Of a stretch of DNA of 64,000 bases, positions 9,595 through 21,191 are shown in pieces. The notes beneath the pieces are model-generated. The model was not told where the DNA came from. It saw only the letters and a list, made by a program, of their open reading frames with translations, and made no database searches. Position 1 is the first letter of the stretch. Each line of letters opens with the position of its first letter. This DNA comes from Sipunculus nudus (taxonomy: Eukaryota > Annelida > Sipuncula > Golfingiida > Sipunculidae): assembly GCA_026874595.1 (NCBI GenBank), contig CM049322.1:52541386-52605385 (forward strand), in the 5' to 3' direction. Position numbers and translations under genes: made by a program.

Positions 9595-9599
9595 GTAAG

Positions 9600-10068
9600 T
9601 GCATGAGCTTTTACGATCTATCCAATCTCATATCAACATAAGGTATGATTCGCACTGTAGGAATTTATTCAACTAAATTGTCTACAGCACACGAGTGTCA
9701 TACCTGTAATAATGAGGACCATAGTTTTTGGCCGAGTAGTCATCTGAGCTTTAGTGATGATATTTATTTCGTAATGGGGCTATCTGGTCAGCTCTCTATC
9801 AACATGGCACAAACTGTCCAAACAAAATAATGAAATTTACACCTGTGAGATGTATGCAAATGAATTTGAAACCCAGCAGAAATCCAGAATGGCTGCTTGG
9901 TAGTGATCTTGGAACATTTTCATGCCTATTTGACCATCTCCAGAACCAAAAACTGCTTTGCAAAATCCATTTTGGTGTTCATAACTAGGTCTCTGACGAT
10001 TGGATTGGTCTGTAGACTGCCGTTGGCTTCCTGTTCATGGGGTTAAAATGTTGCGACTTTCCATTTTT
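9600..10068. other. No feature recognised
   Basis: Mixed-composition sequence without splice-flanked open frames or repeats that I can match. Confidence 0.4.
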
Positions 10069-10200
10069 AGCTCAGATTTTCTAAAAGTCATCTAAGCAAT
10101 AGCAATTACTCTTATCTGTCCAGTTGTCAGTTATCAAGTCACAAATTGTAACCATTAACCTAAAATCTTCTAACTCGACAGAGATGTAATGGTTAGTAAT
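10069..10200 (+). repeat. Partial copy of the AGCTCAGCTGACT dispersed repeat
   Basis: TTTTTAGCTCAG, then AAGTCATCTAAGCAATAGC, then CACAAATTGTAACCATTAACCT match the left end of the 24.1-kb copy. It is truncated before a C-tract at about 10207-10223. Confidence 0.6.
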
Positions 10201-10903
10201 GGTCAACCCCCCCCCCCCCCCCCACCTTAGACACACTTACATAGTGAATACAGTTATATAAGGAGTAATCCAGAAGATTCAATGATATGGTAATGTGGCA
10301 TTTTCAAATTTCAATAAAAGTTAACAAATAAATTATACAGTATATTATAAAATCCAGCACTGTGCATATTGAAAATATATGATCGAAATTAGGGATATAA
10401 AATGGAATGAATTACGAATCAGATGATATTTTCATATATTTTTTATTACGCTGATTTACTGAATACCAGGTATATAAACATGTTTTGTAATAAAAAAAAT
10501 ATTTACATATTACAAAAATATTTACACCTGTATGTATAATTAGTCTAATACAAACATTTATTCATTCTTTTCTTGCATCAACAGAATGGGAAATAAATGA
10601 TCAGCTTTGTTGGTCTTATCTCTCTATTTTTCAATATTTAATATTTATGAATCAATTTTTTTAGCTCACTTGTGAGCTATAGCCCTGTCATCTGTCATCC
10701 ATTTACACCACCAGCTTTTCTCAGCAATGCTTGAAAGGCACTCCGGAAATTGTGTATACACGTTTGTACAATTGTATTGTAAAATTGCAGGGAACCCTAC
10801 ATTTTTAGTGATTTTGTTTTTGTGTTTTATAATAGGCCCGTAAGTAATTGCACTCTTTCTAACACGTTGGCCTATTATGCAGTCATTGTGTAACTGATAA
10901 AAA
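10201..10903. other. Poly-C tract then AT-rich non-coding sequence
   Basis: A run of about 17 C residues, AT-rich sequence, and a TTTAGCTCACTTGTGAGCTATAG phrase near 10662 that resembles the dispersed-repeat terminus. No gene seen. Confidence 0.5.
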
Positions 10904-12009
10904 CAAGTGACCTAGAGGTCATGACGCTCAGCCGACTAGGAAAACATTAACAAAAGGAATTATCATCCGAATCCCCAAATTTGTAGGCGTTATCCCCATT
11001 CAGCTGAAAAATACCGCAAGGGATATGAGTAACAGAGACCTAGTTTCAGGTTTCCAAGGAGATTTTTCATGGACCTCCCTGGATGTCAATTTAGAAGATT
11101 CTAGATACAATGGTAATGATTTGTCTTGAGAACAGATGACGACATAAGACGAAGGTCTCAAAAATAGAAGTAAAAATCCAGGTGGCACCACCAGTCTACA
11201 GGGACTTACGAAACAGTCCATGATGAAAATGCATTCAAAGAATCATGGCGATCAATACATTAGTTGTTCGGATACTGGAGCTTGTGTATAAACTTTTTCA
11301 TTATTCTGGGGGTAGGGGAAGGGATACTTTTGAACCCCATAGTACAAAGAATATGGGTAACAATGACCTAATTTCAGGTTTCCAAGGAGATTTTTTAATG
11401 ACCTCCCTGGATATCAAACAGAATATTCTAGGTCCAGCATTTACAATTTGTGCCCTGTTAATGGATGATTACATCTTTGAAGATCTATAAAGGTCTATGG
11501 GTTTTTCCTAAAAAAATATGACTAAGGGGGGGGGGGAGGTTGCAGATTATCCACGATAGTGGACTATGCACGGTGAATTTCATATCCTGTATGTACATGT
11601 GCATGCAAAGGTGTTTGTAAATGTACAGCGGAGTCCTTGCACCTGTGCACTCATGGGGTGCAAGTTTTATTGTAAGTGTAAAAAATAAATACAATTGAAA
11701 AAATTATAATAACAAATTAGGATCTGAGTGAACAGATGAGTCAACTGTTAAACTGTCAGCAACTCCTTAAAGAGCCAGCCAATGATCATTGTAACACTAT
11801 TGATCTTATGTTTGCAAACTGCGCATATGCTTCAGTTTCAGCCCTTGAAAACATATGGTCAGTTTACAAAATATTATTTGCAACTATTCCTTACTCATCT
11901 ATTCAAACTAAACAAATCATATCAACCTTAGCCAATTTTATTTTTATTATAGTTTTTTTACCTAGACGGTCAAATTCATCTGAGTATTGTGACCCATGGG
12001 TCCCTTGTT
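10904..12009. repeat. Dispersed repeat with inverted ends and two internal reverse-oriented units
   Basis: The left end reads ACAAGTGACCTAGAGGTCATGACGCTCAG. The right end (about 11985-12009), reversed, reads ACAAGGGACCCATGGGTCACAATACTCAG, giving roughly 28-bp inverted termini with mismatches. Inside, 11030-11225 and 11340-11490 are reverse-oriented units of the family at 24.1 kb (GGTTTCCAAGGAGATTTTT, ACCTCCCTGGATxTCAA). Between them is GGTGGCACCACCAGTCT. A G-tract lies near 11527. Confidence 0.55.
11721..11857 (+). CDS. Exon-like 137-nt coding stretch within repeat territory
   Basis: Preceded by AACAAATTAG and followed by GTCAGT. It is open at phase 0 for 45 codons plus 2 nt, with a protein-like composition (MSQLLNCQQLLKEPANDHCN). 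The product is not recognised. The acceptor has a weak polypyrimidine tract, so this could be a chance frame. Confidence 0.3.
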
Positions 12010-12110
12010 AGTTAAGCTAAGTCAACTGAGCTGTAGTTATTGTACAGCGTCCGTCATCCATCCGTCTGTCTTACGTTAGACTGGCACAAATCTGAATGTT
12101 GGCATAGAGT
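12010..12110 (+). repeat. Left-end copy of the AGCTCAGCTGACT family
   Basis: TTAAGCTAAGTCAACTGAGC followed by CGTCCGTCATCCATCCGTCTGTC, then TTAGACTGGCACAAATCTGAA, match the terminus of the 24.1-kb copy. Confidence 0.5.
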
Positions 12111-12807
12111 TAGATGTCTCAAAAATCTACCAAAACCAAACCCGCGTCACTGTGAATTCGCTCCTTTGAGATACTAAGGAAATCCTCCATTTTCCATTAA
12201 AATCCCATTGTTTCCTTTTAAGACTGCCTCGTATCATGTTTTTATGACACTGCCTTGTATCATGTTTTTATAACTATTCCATTAATTGTTTTCATATATA
12301 TATGCCAGAAATAAGGTCAATATTGTGTCATTTGAAGGAGTTTTTGGCCTGAACATAATGTATAACGTCAAGGTATCTGGAAAGATATTAACATTAACTG
12401 GAGAAGTTAGAGAGCCTTTTTCTATCATGTAACTATATTTAATTGAGATTTAGTTGAATGCCAGAAATTAGAGTTTTTAGCATACATGTAAAATCACCTT
12501 TTGTTCAACTGCAGTGTTCTAATCTTCAGTTTCATGTCTTGCTTTTATCCAAACATCTTATCAGAGACACCCACTCTCCAATTGAGTTTTAAAACAAACA
12601 CTTTATGTACAGGTAGTTTTCAATCAAGTATGATTTCTGTATTGATTTAACTTTATATATATTTTTTATAGGAAATATTACACCAGTGCAGTTCGGGTAG
12701 TCGACTAGCGATTAGGGGTATCTGCCAAAATCAGAGTGGGACGGATGAAGTGAGGCATGGATTGAGTGGCAAGGGGAAATAGTGAGGTGTGTTGCATATT
12801 AGCATGA
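12111..12807. other. No feature recognised
   Basis: AT-rich sequence with a short local duplication of CTGCCTYGTATCATGTTTTTAT near 12223-12270. No coding signal. Confidence 0.4.
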
Positions 12808-13560
12808 ATGTCTGCAGCCAAAAGGTGTATGTCGCGCTACCAACGACAAAACCAAGAAAGCTATCCAAGCTGTATACATATGCAACATTTTAGGCAGATA
12901 AGTCAAACCACTGCTTGTATACGAGTGATTTTATCCCACAGCAGACAAACAGAAGGGCGCTTTGCAAAAAGGGTTGCAGGTGGCGCCACCAATTTCGTGT
13001 ATGATAAAGAGCTGTGTGTGATCTATACACAGGCAAAATTTCATGGGGATGCATGGATATCTGCAGAGTAAACAAGAAATAAGGTGGCGCCACCTGCCAC
13101 AAACTCGAGAAAGCTATCCAAGATTAATACGCGTGAAAAAGTTTAGGCAGATAAGTGCCGCTGCCGACATATGAGTGATTTTATCAAACAGCAGACAAAT
13201 AGAAGGATGTTGTGCAAAAATGGTTGCAGGTTGCGCCACCAGTTTTGCGTATGATAAAGAACTCTGTGAGATCTATATACATGCAAACTTCCAGGAGGAT
13301 ACGTCTAACCAGTCCTGAGATATAAGCCTGGATGTCTGCAGTCTTAACGTGAATGTAGGTGGTACCACCTGTCATAAAATCAAGAAAGCTATCCAGGATG
13401 AATACACCTGCAAAATTTCAGGTGGATAAGTCCAACCACTACAGAGATCAGAGTGATTTTATCCCAAAGCAGATGAACAGATGGACGCTGTGCACACATA
13501 ATTGCAGTTGGCGCCACCATATTTATGCATGTTATAAAGGTATCCAATGGCTACATTTGG
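12808..13560. repeat. Tandem repeat of 252-277 bp units with GGTGGCGCCACC
   Basis: About three units. AGAAAGCTATCCAAG-type phrases at 12855, 13108 and 13382 and GCAGGTGGCGCCACC-type phrases at 12976, 13228 and 13503 mark spacings of about 252-277. Each unit also has GGCAGATAAGTC..ACC and AGTGATTTTATC. The palindrome GGTGGCGCCACC occurs perfect at 13083 and near 12979, and mutated in the other positions. Confidence 0.65.
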
Positions 13561-14372
13561 CCAAATGTTTCACAATATTGGCCAAACGAGTTCGAAGATA
13601 CGTGGGTTAATGGGTTAATGTGTCAAAACAGACGCACAGATGTATGCAATAAGAGGATAGGTCAGAGGTCAATGCAAAATAGTTTGGCATCAGTTCACAT
13701 GTGACCCGATAATCGTGTAAAGTTTTGGAAAAATCTGTTCAGTGGTCTCAGAGATCTATTCCCGAATCGAAAGCGCCAGCGGAACCCGGTCAAAAACATA
13801 ATATCCGCAAAACTTTGTTTGGCGAATACAATTACAGTCGCTGTTGTACTTAATAATAATGATTATTGGTAAACACAATAAAAAAGTTAAGATTTAATAA
13901 ATGGGATGATTATATAGTTAAAAATACATGCGTAGGCTCATTTTTCATTATTGCATAATCAAATGGACTCATGCCACCATTTTCATTTGTTGCACAGTGC
14001 AATGTTTTCAGAATTTGCTTGTTTTAACATGCTTATCAGATTTGGTTTACTCTAATTTGAAAATGGAAAATTTTGATTATTTTTAACAGCCTTTTATTTC
14101 AATATATAAACTAGATGTGGTCGGACAATGGTCCTCACAGGGATCCGCATTTCTGCAAGTGCTGGACAAGTTTACATGTGGGTGAAAGATTAAATAAAAT
14201 TAGAAAAAATATCACAAACAGAAACAGGTTTTTATCCATATGCATAAGGGAAAAATTCTACTGGATCAAATGATATTAAAGAAGATATGTCTGAAAAAAA
14301 TGTGTGCAATAGAAAATCAATGAATGTAATCTGTTAGCCATATTTGATTTTGAGCCAGTCTGTAAATCAATA
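13561..14372. other. No gene seen; probable left flank of the 145-bp-core element
   Basis: Mixed sequence. The phrase AACTAGATGTGGTCGGACAA near 14110 may be the outer edge of the Helitron-like element that follows, but I cannot fix its boundary. Confidence 0.35.
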
Positions 14373-14967
14373 GGTCTTGAGCCCTCATAGGCACCAATGA
14401 TCCCTGTGAATTTGGGAAAGCTGCAGTACGTTGTTGTTGAGTATTCGCGCACGAAAGAAAATCCGCGACTGGGCTGTGGCGGCCATATTGGAATTTCGAA
14501 AAGGTCGTCATTCTGTAGGTCTGGAGCCCTAACAGGTACCAATCATCCCTGTGAATTTAGGAAAGCTGCAGTATGTTGTTGTTGAGTTATCGCGCGCGAA
14601 AGAAAATCAGCGATCGGGCTTAGGTGGCCATATTGAAATTCCGACAAATCTGTTATTCGATAGGTCTGGAGCCCTCATAGGTGGCAATCATCCCTGTGAA
14701 TTTGGGAAAGCTGCGGTATGTTGTTTTTGAGTTATCGCGCGCGAAAGAAAATCAGCGATTGGGCTGTGGCGGCCATATTGAATTCCGACAAGTCTGTAAT
14801 TTGATAGGGTCTGGAGCCCTCATAGGTAACAATCAACCCTGTTTATTTGGGAAAGCTGCAGTATGTTGTTGTTGAGTTATCGCGCGCGAAAGAAAGTGTC
14901 ACTGGCGGAAGGACGGACCGACACGGTGATCACTATAGGGCACCCGCTTGTCAAGCGGGGCCCTAAT
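14373..14967 (+). mobile_element. Helitron-like non-autonomous element with a 145-bp tandem core
   Basis: Four copies of a unit recur at an exact 145-bp spacing; the phrase (A/G)GGAAAGCTGC starts at 14414, 14559, 14704 and 14849. Units share GTCTGGAGCCCTCATAGG, TATCGCGCGCGAAAGAAA and GGCGGCCATATTG. After the array come GACGGACCGACACGG, TGATCACTATAGGGCA, a hairpin (14943-14959) and CTAAT. A tandem core plus terminal hairpin plus CTRR matches non-autonomous Helitrons, and bivalve pearl-type elements in particular. The class assignment is inference. Confidence 0.55.
14943..14959 (+). other. Perfect 8-bp-stem hairpin near element end
   Basis: CCCGCTTG, one-base loop T, CAAGCGGG, followed after 3 bases by CTAA and then T. 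This is the arrangement expected at a Helitron 3' end. A diverged version, inverted, is at about 56580-56605. Confidence 0.6.
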
Positions 14968-16219
14968 TAAAATTGAATTATTAAATTTCAATCAACTCAT
15001 CTACACCTTCTTCCTTACTCTATAATTTAAATATTACAGTTAGTTGTGAACGAATACTTCTGCAAATATGTAATCATGAGAGGCTCCCGCATCTTTAATG
15101 TAGCCAATAAAAGTACACGGGCTAATCAAATACGTGTATTTTGATAATGATTATACAAAATAAATTAACTGTTGCCTTATTTCAATATATTAGATTTTTA
15201 TGAAAAATTTTCTCAATCAATTGAGCGCCATGGCCCAAGGTCCCTTGTTATATTTAGAATTAAACCTGAACACAATCTCCAGTTTTTTAACATTTATTAA
15301 TTTCATTGCCTCGAAATGTTCTGTTCTTTCTTAAATTGCAGAAAACTGATGGAGACGAGTGAGATTTTCATGGTAAATATATGTCAGACTGAAAGCAACA
15401 GATGATGATAACAAACAATCATGTGCACGTTTCAGTTCATTAATTATACCAAGCTCCGCGGATAACATTGATTTGGGTTTGTCTGTCTGTCTGTCATTCT
15501 CTCCGTCCAACAGTTTTTCTTTTCTTGCGATATCTTTCTTAAATTTATCAGATTTCATTCAAATTTGGATCAGTGATTTCTCTCATATATTCCTTGGTTG
15601 GGATAGGTTTTGGAGTGTCTATCTAAAACAGTTTTTCTCTCCAATTCAAAATCAAAATTATCAAATTTTGGTCCAAATTCTCAATGTTTTAGTTTATATG
15701 TTCACCTGCAGACGTCTTCACATGTAATAGTGGATCTGTTTAAGATTTTCTCCACATGTCACAATTTTGGCTGCTTATGAAGCATGAAAGACAACAAGAG
15801 CACAAAGCAGGGGACATAAATTCCACCAACTGGCTTGAGAGTAATAAATTTTATGTGAACCATTTAGACAACTTTCATTCTGTTTTACAAAAGTTCTGTA
15901 AAACTTTCACATAGGTCATGGTATAATTGATACCTCTTTGTCCAAAATTAAATGAAAGATCAATCTGAAAATAAGTCTCCATATGTTTTTTTCATATTTG
16001 ATTCTTCCCCCCCCCCCCCGTTCTAATATTCAGATTTTGCACAAGTCTTTTCTACAGAAGTATGCTGATCAACTGGGGCATATTATTCAAGGGTAACATA
16101 CAAAATTGTGTTAATATGAAAATATAACTTTTTTGGATGAATATTCTCAGCTGCCTCAGTATTGATTAATGGTTATAACTGTTTACAAGTGTAACTGTCT
16201 TTCTTTTCTGTATTCCACA
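14968..16219. other. Non-coding; dispersed-repeat end and simple sequence
   Basis: CATGGCCCAAGGTCCCTTGTTA at about 15230-15250 resembles the right end of the repeat that finishes at 12009. (GTCT)n lies near 15481-15495 and a C-tract near 16009-16019. A 31-nt exon-like piece (about 15342-15371, ATTGCAG|...|GTAAAT) is too short to support. Confidence 0.45.
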
Positions 16220-17072
16220 GAACTAGGTGATTCAAACTGAGTCTAGGCTAAATAGTTTTATGATGGTGTCCGGAATCGGCAGCAGGCACAGGTGCGGTTC
16301 ATCCAGAACCAGCTGACTGCGATCCAGGCCCAGCTCACCCAGTGTGATCTGACTATTAACCAGCTTCAAACCCAGCTTGACAAGGTCCAAGGTCGGTTGG
16401 ATCAACTGCAAGAGTGTCATAACAACACAAAGGATGAGCGGCAAAAGGCCAGAGAACATGTCCAAGAACTGGAGGATAAGAGGGATACGTCTGTGACCAC
16501 ATTGAGGACATCCCAGGTTGAATTCCTAGATAACGTGGATCTTACGTTTCGTTCTTGTCGTTCACGTCAGCAGGGTCAGAAGAGGAAGAGCGACTCTTAC
16601 ACTGATCCTGGCCCTGCTAAGCACCTCAGGATGGGTCTTCATCAAGTCAATAGCCAGTCATCACCTTCGGTTAGAGATATCAATATATCTGATGTACCAA
16701 TAGTAAAAATTAATAACTTCACCAAAATCTGGATCATACTTAGCACCTCCTACCTCAACTTCAACCCCTGCTTTCACTGCTTCTTCTAACCCTGGTCCAT
16801 CTTCATCCTCTTCTACTTCAACTTCTGCGCAATCTGCTTCTTCTGCTTTTTCTTCTTCATCCTCTTCTAATTAATCCTCTACCATCCGGGCTCCATTCTC
16901 CTCTCCTCCTGCTCTGTCCTCAGCCCCCGCATCGTCATCACCTCAACCTTCAGCTAGCGGTATCCACACAGGACCAGCTCCCAGGGGGTAAATCGTACCT
17001 GATAACATAGAACCTACATTTGGCAGTTTGTTGGACAGAGTGAGAAAGAAAATTGACGAACACTTTAAGTAA
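16220..17072 (+). pseudogene. Decayed gene for a coiled-coil protein with Ser/Thr/Pro-rich tail
   Basis: A strong acceptor (TTCTGTATTCCACAG ending 16220) is followed by a stop at 16253. From 16256 to about 16700 one open frame encodes a Gln/Leu/Asp heptad-like coiled coil (NQLQTQLDKVQGRLDQLQEC, then ARERVQELED-like repeats). A basic GQKRKSDSYTDPGPAKHLRM segment resembles a nuclear signal. Near 16700 the coding sense moves to the next frame, which is Ser/Thr/Pro-rich until an in-frame stop at about 16872. Further coding-like sequence ends KKIDEHFK at about 17070. The stops and frameshift indicate decay. Transposon or host origin is unknown. Confidence 0.45.
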
Positions 17073-17268
17073 TGCACATAAAATATAAAGAACACATTTA
17101 ATAATGATTTGGCATTTCTTAATTTTGACTGATTAAAATTGGTTTGTAATATTGTGAAATTTCTATATAGATAATTTTTGTTATCAGTTTTTCTCTTTGG
17201 CAAAATACAAATACTTTTGGTTCAGAAGTTTTTCATATGATCAAGAGCTGATCCTGGTTTGATGCTAT

Positions 17269-17271
<3 letters not shown>

Positions 17272-17324
<53 letters not shown>
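17272..17324. repeat. (TA)n tract left of the foldback
   Basis: Uninterrupted TA dinucleotides ending directly at the left arm of the inverted repeat. Confidence 0.95.
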
Positions 17325-17325
<1 letters not shown>

Positions 17326-17444
17326 TGGAAAGAGTATACACAGAAAAGTGGTTCACTGCCAGTGGGATTCGAACCCACGATCTTCCGATTTCCGGTGCGG
17401 CTGTGGCAGTGAACCACTTTTCTGTGTATACTCTTTCCATCTAT
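17321..17444. mobile_element. Foldback element with perfect 41-bp arms and a tRNA T-arm-like loop
   Basis: The left arm 17321-17361 and right arm 17404-17444 are perfect reverse complements over 41 bp. The 42-nt loop contains GGATTCGAACC (17365-17375), the exact complement of a Pol III B box, within a T-arm-like GTGGGATTCGAACCCAC stem-loop. (TA)n flanks both sides. A solo, diverged half lies at 53462-53513. The structure could be a SINE head-to-head dimer or a TA-targeting foldback MITE. Confidence 0.75.
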
Positions 17445-17475
17445 AAAACAATGAACCAGCATGGCTACTCATACA

Positions 17476-17477
<2 letters not shown>

Positions 17478-17536
<59 letters not shown>

Positions 17537-17580
17537 TGCTATGTATGATCCAGATCCATATATATATATATATATATATA
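17478..17580. repeat. (TA)n tracts (17478-17532 and 17558-17580)
   Basis: Two pure TA runs separated by 25 bases. Confidence 0.95.
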
Positions 17581-17843
17581 AAACTAGTGTAAATATATGA
17601 TATTATTTAAACTATCTGTGATCAAAGAAGACTTTCATATAATATACCTTTCTAGGGTCGGGACAATATCAATTTTTTTATCATGATATAAAATTTACTC
17701 AACTTTTTATTGATACCATAACCTCAGTATTAAAAGTGTCAGCTCTAGCACTCATCATATCAGATTTGTAAAAATTTGTTCAACAATATATCCTCCCAAT
17801 GTTAACAATCAACAGTTTTAACTGTCAGGCGGACGGTTGATAG

Positions 17844-18440
<597 letters not shown>

Positions 18441-19391
18441 AAGTGAGCCATGGGTCATGACGCTCAGCCGACTGACATGTTGACAATATGTCCTTGCACA
18501 GGGAACTAATTAAGATAATGTAGGTGGCACCATCATTCATGCAAGTTAGCTTAAGTTCATTATGACCCATAAGCACACCACATTTTAAGACAATCCTTTC
18601 ACCAATTCCTGAGGAATCTCCCAATTTGAATTTTTGCATTATTTCTGGGGTACTCAAACGTGCCGCATAAGTTGGAAAATATGAGTTATAGACACCTATG
18701 ATTTCAAGTTTGCAAGGAGACATTTTATGGACTCCCTCGATGTCAAATTGGAAGATTCTAGGTCCAATGTTTATGGTTTGTGCCCTGCTTTTGTTTTAAA
18801 CTTTTGTTTGGAGGGTACTTTTGAGCACCATAGCTCAAATGGTATGAGAGACCTAATTTCAGGTTTCCTTAGAGACTTTTCAAGAATCTTCAGGATGTCA
18901 AGTTGAAAGATATTATGAGACTTTTCATGGGCCTCCCTGCATGTCAAGATACTAGATTCTAGGTCAAGTCATTACAATATATGCCTTATTAACAGATGAT
19001 CACATCTTTAAGTCTCAAAAACAACGAAAAAAATCTTTAAAAACATGTACAGGTGGCACCACCAGTCTGCAGACTGATCAAACATTCAATGACCAATATC
19101 CATGCAAAGAATGCATTAGTTGTTCAGATACTTGTGCTTTTGTATCAATTTTTCCATAACTCTGGGGGTACTGAAAAGACCCATGGCTGGAAGAATATGG
19201 GTAACAGAGACCTAATTTCAGGTTTCAAGGAAGATTTTTCATGGACCTCTCTGGATGTCAAGTCAGAAGATTCAAGGTCCAGCGGTTACGATTTGTGCCC
19301 TGTTAACGGACAGACGCCAGGACGACCGGACGGACAACGGACAAAGAGTAATTGCTAAAGCTCAGATGACTTACAGTCAGCTGAGCTAAAA
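18441..19391 (-). repeat. Composite dispersed repeat ending in the AGCTCAGCTGACT terminus
   Basis: The left end is GTGAGCCATGGGTCATGACGCTCAGCCGACTG. Three reverse-oriented units follow, marked by CTCxCTxxATGTCAA...GATTCTAGGTC near 18733, 18934 and 19246. GGTGGCACCACCAGTCTGCAG lies at about 19052. The right end (about 19300-19391) contains CGGACAAAGAGTAATTGC and CAGTCAGCTGAGCTAAAAA, the exact inverse of the left end of the 24.1-kb copy. Confidence 0.6.
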
Positions 19392-20229
19392 AAGTGCATC
19401 AAAGTGTTCTATAAAAAAAGAACAGAAGGTGACACCACCTGTCTGGTCTACAACAAAGCTATTCCGGACATAAAATGCCAAAATTTCAGGCAGATACATC
19501 CATTAATTCCTCAGATATAATCAATAGTTACTCAAAGCAAAAAGACAGATGGACACCACGCAAAAACAAATGCAGATGGTGCCACCCAGTCTTATATACC
19601 AGATGGTGGTATCAAAGATCTACTGACATGCACAATTTTAGGTCAATCACTCCTGAGAAATTGGATTAATTTATACTAGGAAAACGGTAATTTGAGGTAG
19701 CTGGTGCCACTTGTCTGGTCTATGAGAAAACTCCAAGATGGATGTACATGCCAAATTTCTCTCCTAAGATATGAGCTATTTTAACATAAAAGAAACGTAC
19801 GGAGGGACGCCACACCAAAAAAGATTGCAGGCTGCACCACCAGTCTTGAATGTGAGATGGGGGTATCCAAGATCTATGGATATGCCAAATTTCTGCCCAA
19901 TACATTGAACCAATCACAAAGATGAACAGATGGCAAATGCATAGAAAGACTACGTAATAATCATTGCAAGTGGCGCCACCAGTCTCGAGTACAATAAGGA
20001 GATATCCAAGATCTATTATCATGCATAATTTCAACTAAATAAATCAAACCACTCCTGAGATATGAGCAATTTTACCTAAAGCGAACGCCACACCAAAAAA
20101 AAAGGATTGCAGATTGCACCACCAGTCTTGAATGTGAGATGGGGGGTATCCAAAATCTAAGGACGTGCTCATTTCAGCCTAATACATTAAACTAATCACT
20201 AAGATAAACAGATAGCATATGTAAAATGT
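19392..20229. repeat. Second GGTGGCGCCACC-type repeat array
   Basis: Imperfect units carry TGCAxGTGGCGCCACCAGTCT (perfect core near 19970) and related GCACCACCAGTCTTGAATGTG at 19830 and 20114. They also carry GGTATCCAAGATCTATGGA, AGATATGAGCxATTTTA and CACACCAAAAAAGATTGCAG. Related to, but distinct from, the array at 12808-13560. Confidence 0.55.
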
Positions 20230-20692
20230 GATGCTGGCTTATCTGAATATGACGGAAGAAGAATAAGAAAAGGCGGCGCGGCTATTTTATGGAGAAATAA
20301 TTTAGATTTGCTGTAGAACTATGGAGGGAAGTAGAAAATGATAGTATAATATGTTTCAAATTACGAGTTAAAAGGCAAAACCAATATATTTGATAAATGT
20401 TTATATGCCGTCATCGGAATATCCTATTGATTTCTATAGGAAGACCATTGATGAGCTTCAAACCTTGCATGATTTTTATAGTCAGTGGGGCCAGAATATA
20501 ATACTTGAAGATATAAATGCACAGTTAGGTCCTTTGGCTTGCGCTCAATCTCATAAATGCACAGTTAGGTCCTTTGGCTTGCGCTCGATCTCATAAGGGG
20601 AACTTGTTTCTCGAGTTTCTTGGTTGTAACAACTGATATGTAGTAGCCTATGTAATGGAGCGAATGATACTTTTATTTGCCTAGTTATGGGC
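20230..20692 (+). pseudogene. LINE endonuclease domain, first part
   Basis: Fragments of an APE-type endonuclease. GGAAILW lies near 20280. After a frameshift, INVYMPSSEYPIDFYRKTID (about 20392-20452) and WGQNIILEDINAQL (about 20487-20528) correspond to the strands around the catalytic NVYxP and GDxN motifs, with Gly replaced by Glu (EDIN). A 34-bp direct duplication (GCACAGTTAGGTCCTTTGGC repeated at about 20519 and 20559) and frameshifts show decay. The domain resumes after a GC-rich insertion. Confidence 0.65.
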
Positions 20693-21191
20693 TATTCCAT
20701 GCGGTCGACCCACGGCAACCGTGCGTTTTTCAAAGGCCGCAGGGACTCCGCAACGGCCTTAACTAACATTAACGCAAGCGATTAAGTTGTTGCGGCGGCC
20801 GTGCGTCAGGCAGCCACCAACGGGCTCCGTACGGGCACCGCACAGTAGACGTAGGGAGGTCGTAGGATACCCGTGCGATTTTTAACGCCAACTTGGCTAC
20901 CCGAGAGACGTACGGCGTACCTGCGGCTGTCGTAAGGGGTCTTTGCGGCGTCCGCAGGGTCAGCTTGCGGCGACCGCAGGGTTAGTTTTCTTCACCGTGC
21001 GAAGGCCGTGGGAATGAGGAAGACACCGTGCCGTTCTCGCACGTCGGCCGCATAAGTATTCCTGCGGTTTCAAACCGAACGGTGATCTACGGTGTGCGGT
21101 GGCCGCAGTGGGTTGTGACCGAGGCTTAGGTATTCCCGCGGTCCCAAGAACCCGTTCGGTACTCTACGGTTATCGGGTTGTGACCGAGGCT
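20693..21191. mobile_element. GC- and CpG-rich insertion splitting the LINE
   Basis: The composition changes sharply to GC-rich with many CCGCAGG, GTGCG and CGGCCG words. Flanks TTATGGGC (20685-20692) and TTAAGGGC (21192-21199) form an 8-bp near-identical duplication. Removing the insert plus one flank copy rejoins the LINE in frame. Inside, a 70-75-bp imperfect tandem duplication (about 21057-21131 and 21132-21200) ends each time in GGGTTGTGACCGAGGCTT. I see no terminal inverted repeat and no open frame. Confidence 0.6.

Noticed and set aside
14276-14875. Several 62-88-codon frames across the 145-bp array
   Set aside because: Period 145 is not a multiple of three and the frames are shadows of a tandem repeat.
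17361-17395. Possible tRNA gene on the minus strand
   Set aside because: Only a T-arm and B box are present; acceptor, D and anticodon arms are absent.
17222-17534. Frames with MERVYTEKWFTA on both strands
   Set aside because: They are translations of the perfect inverted repeat and the adjoining (TA)n.
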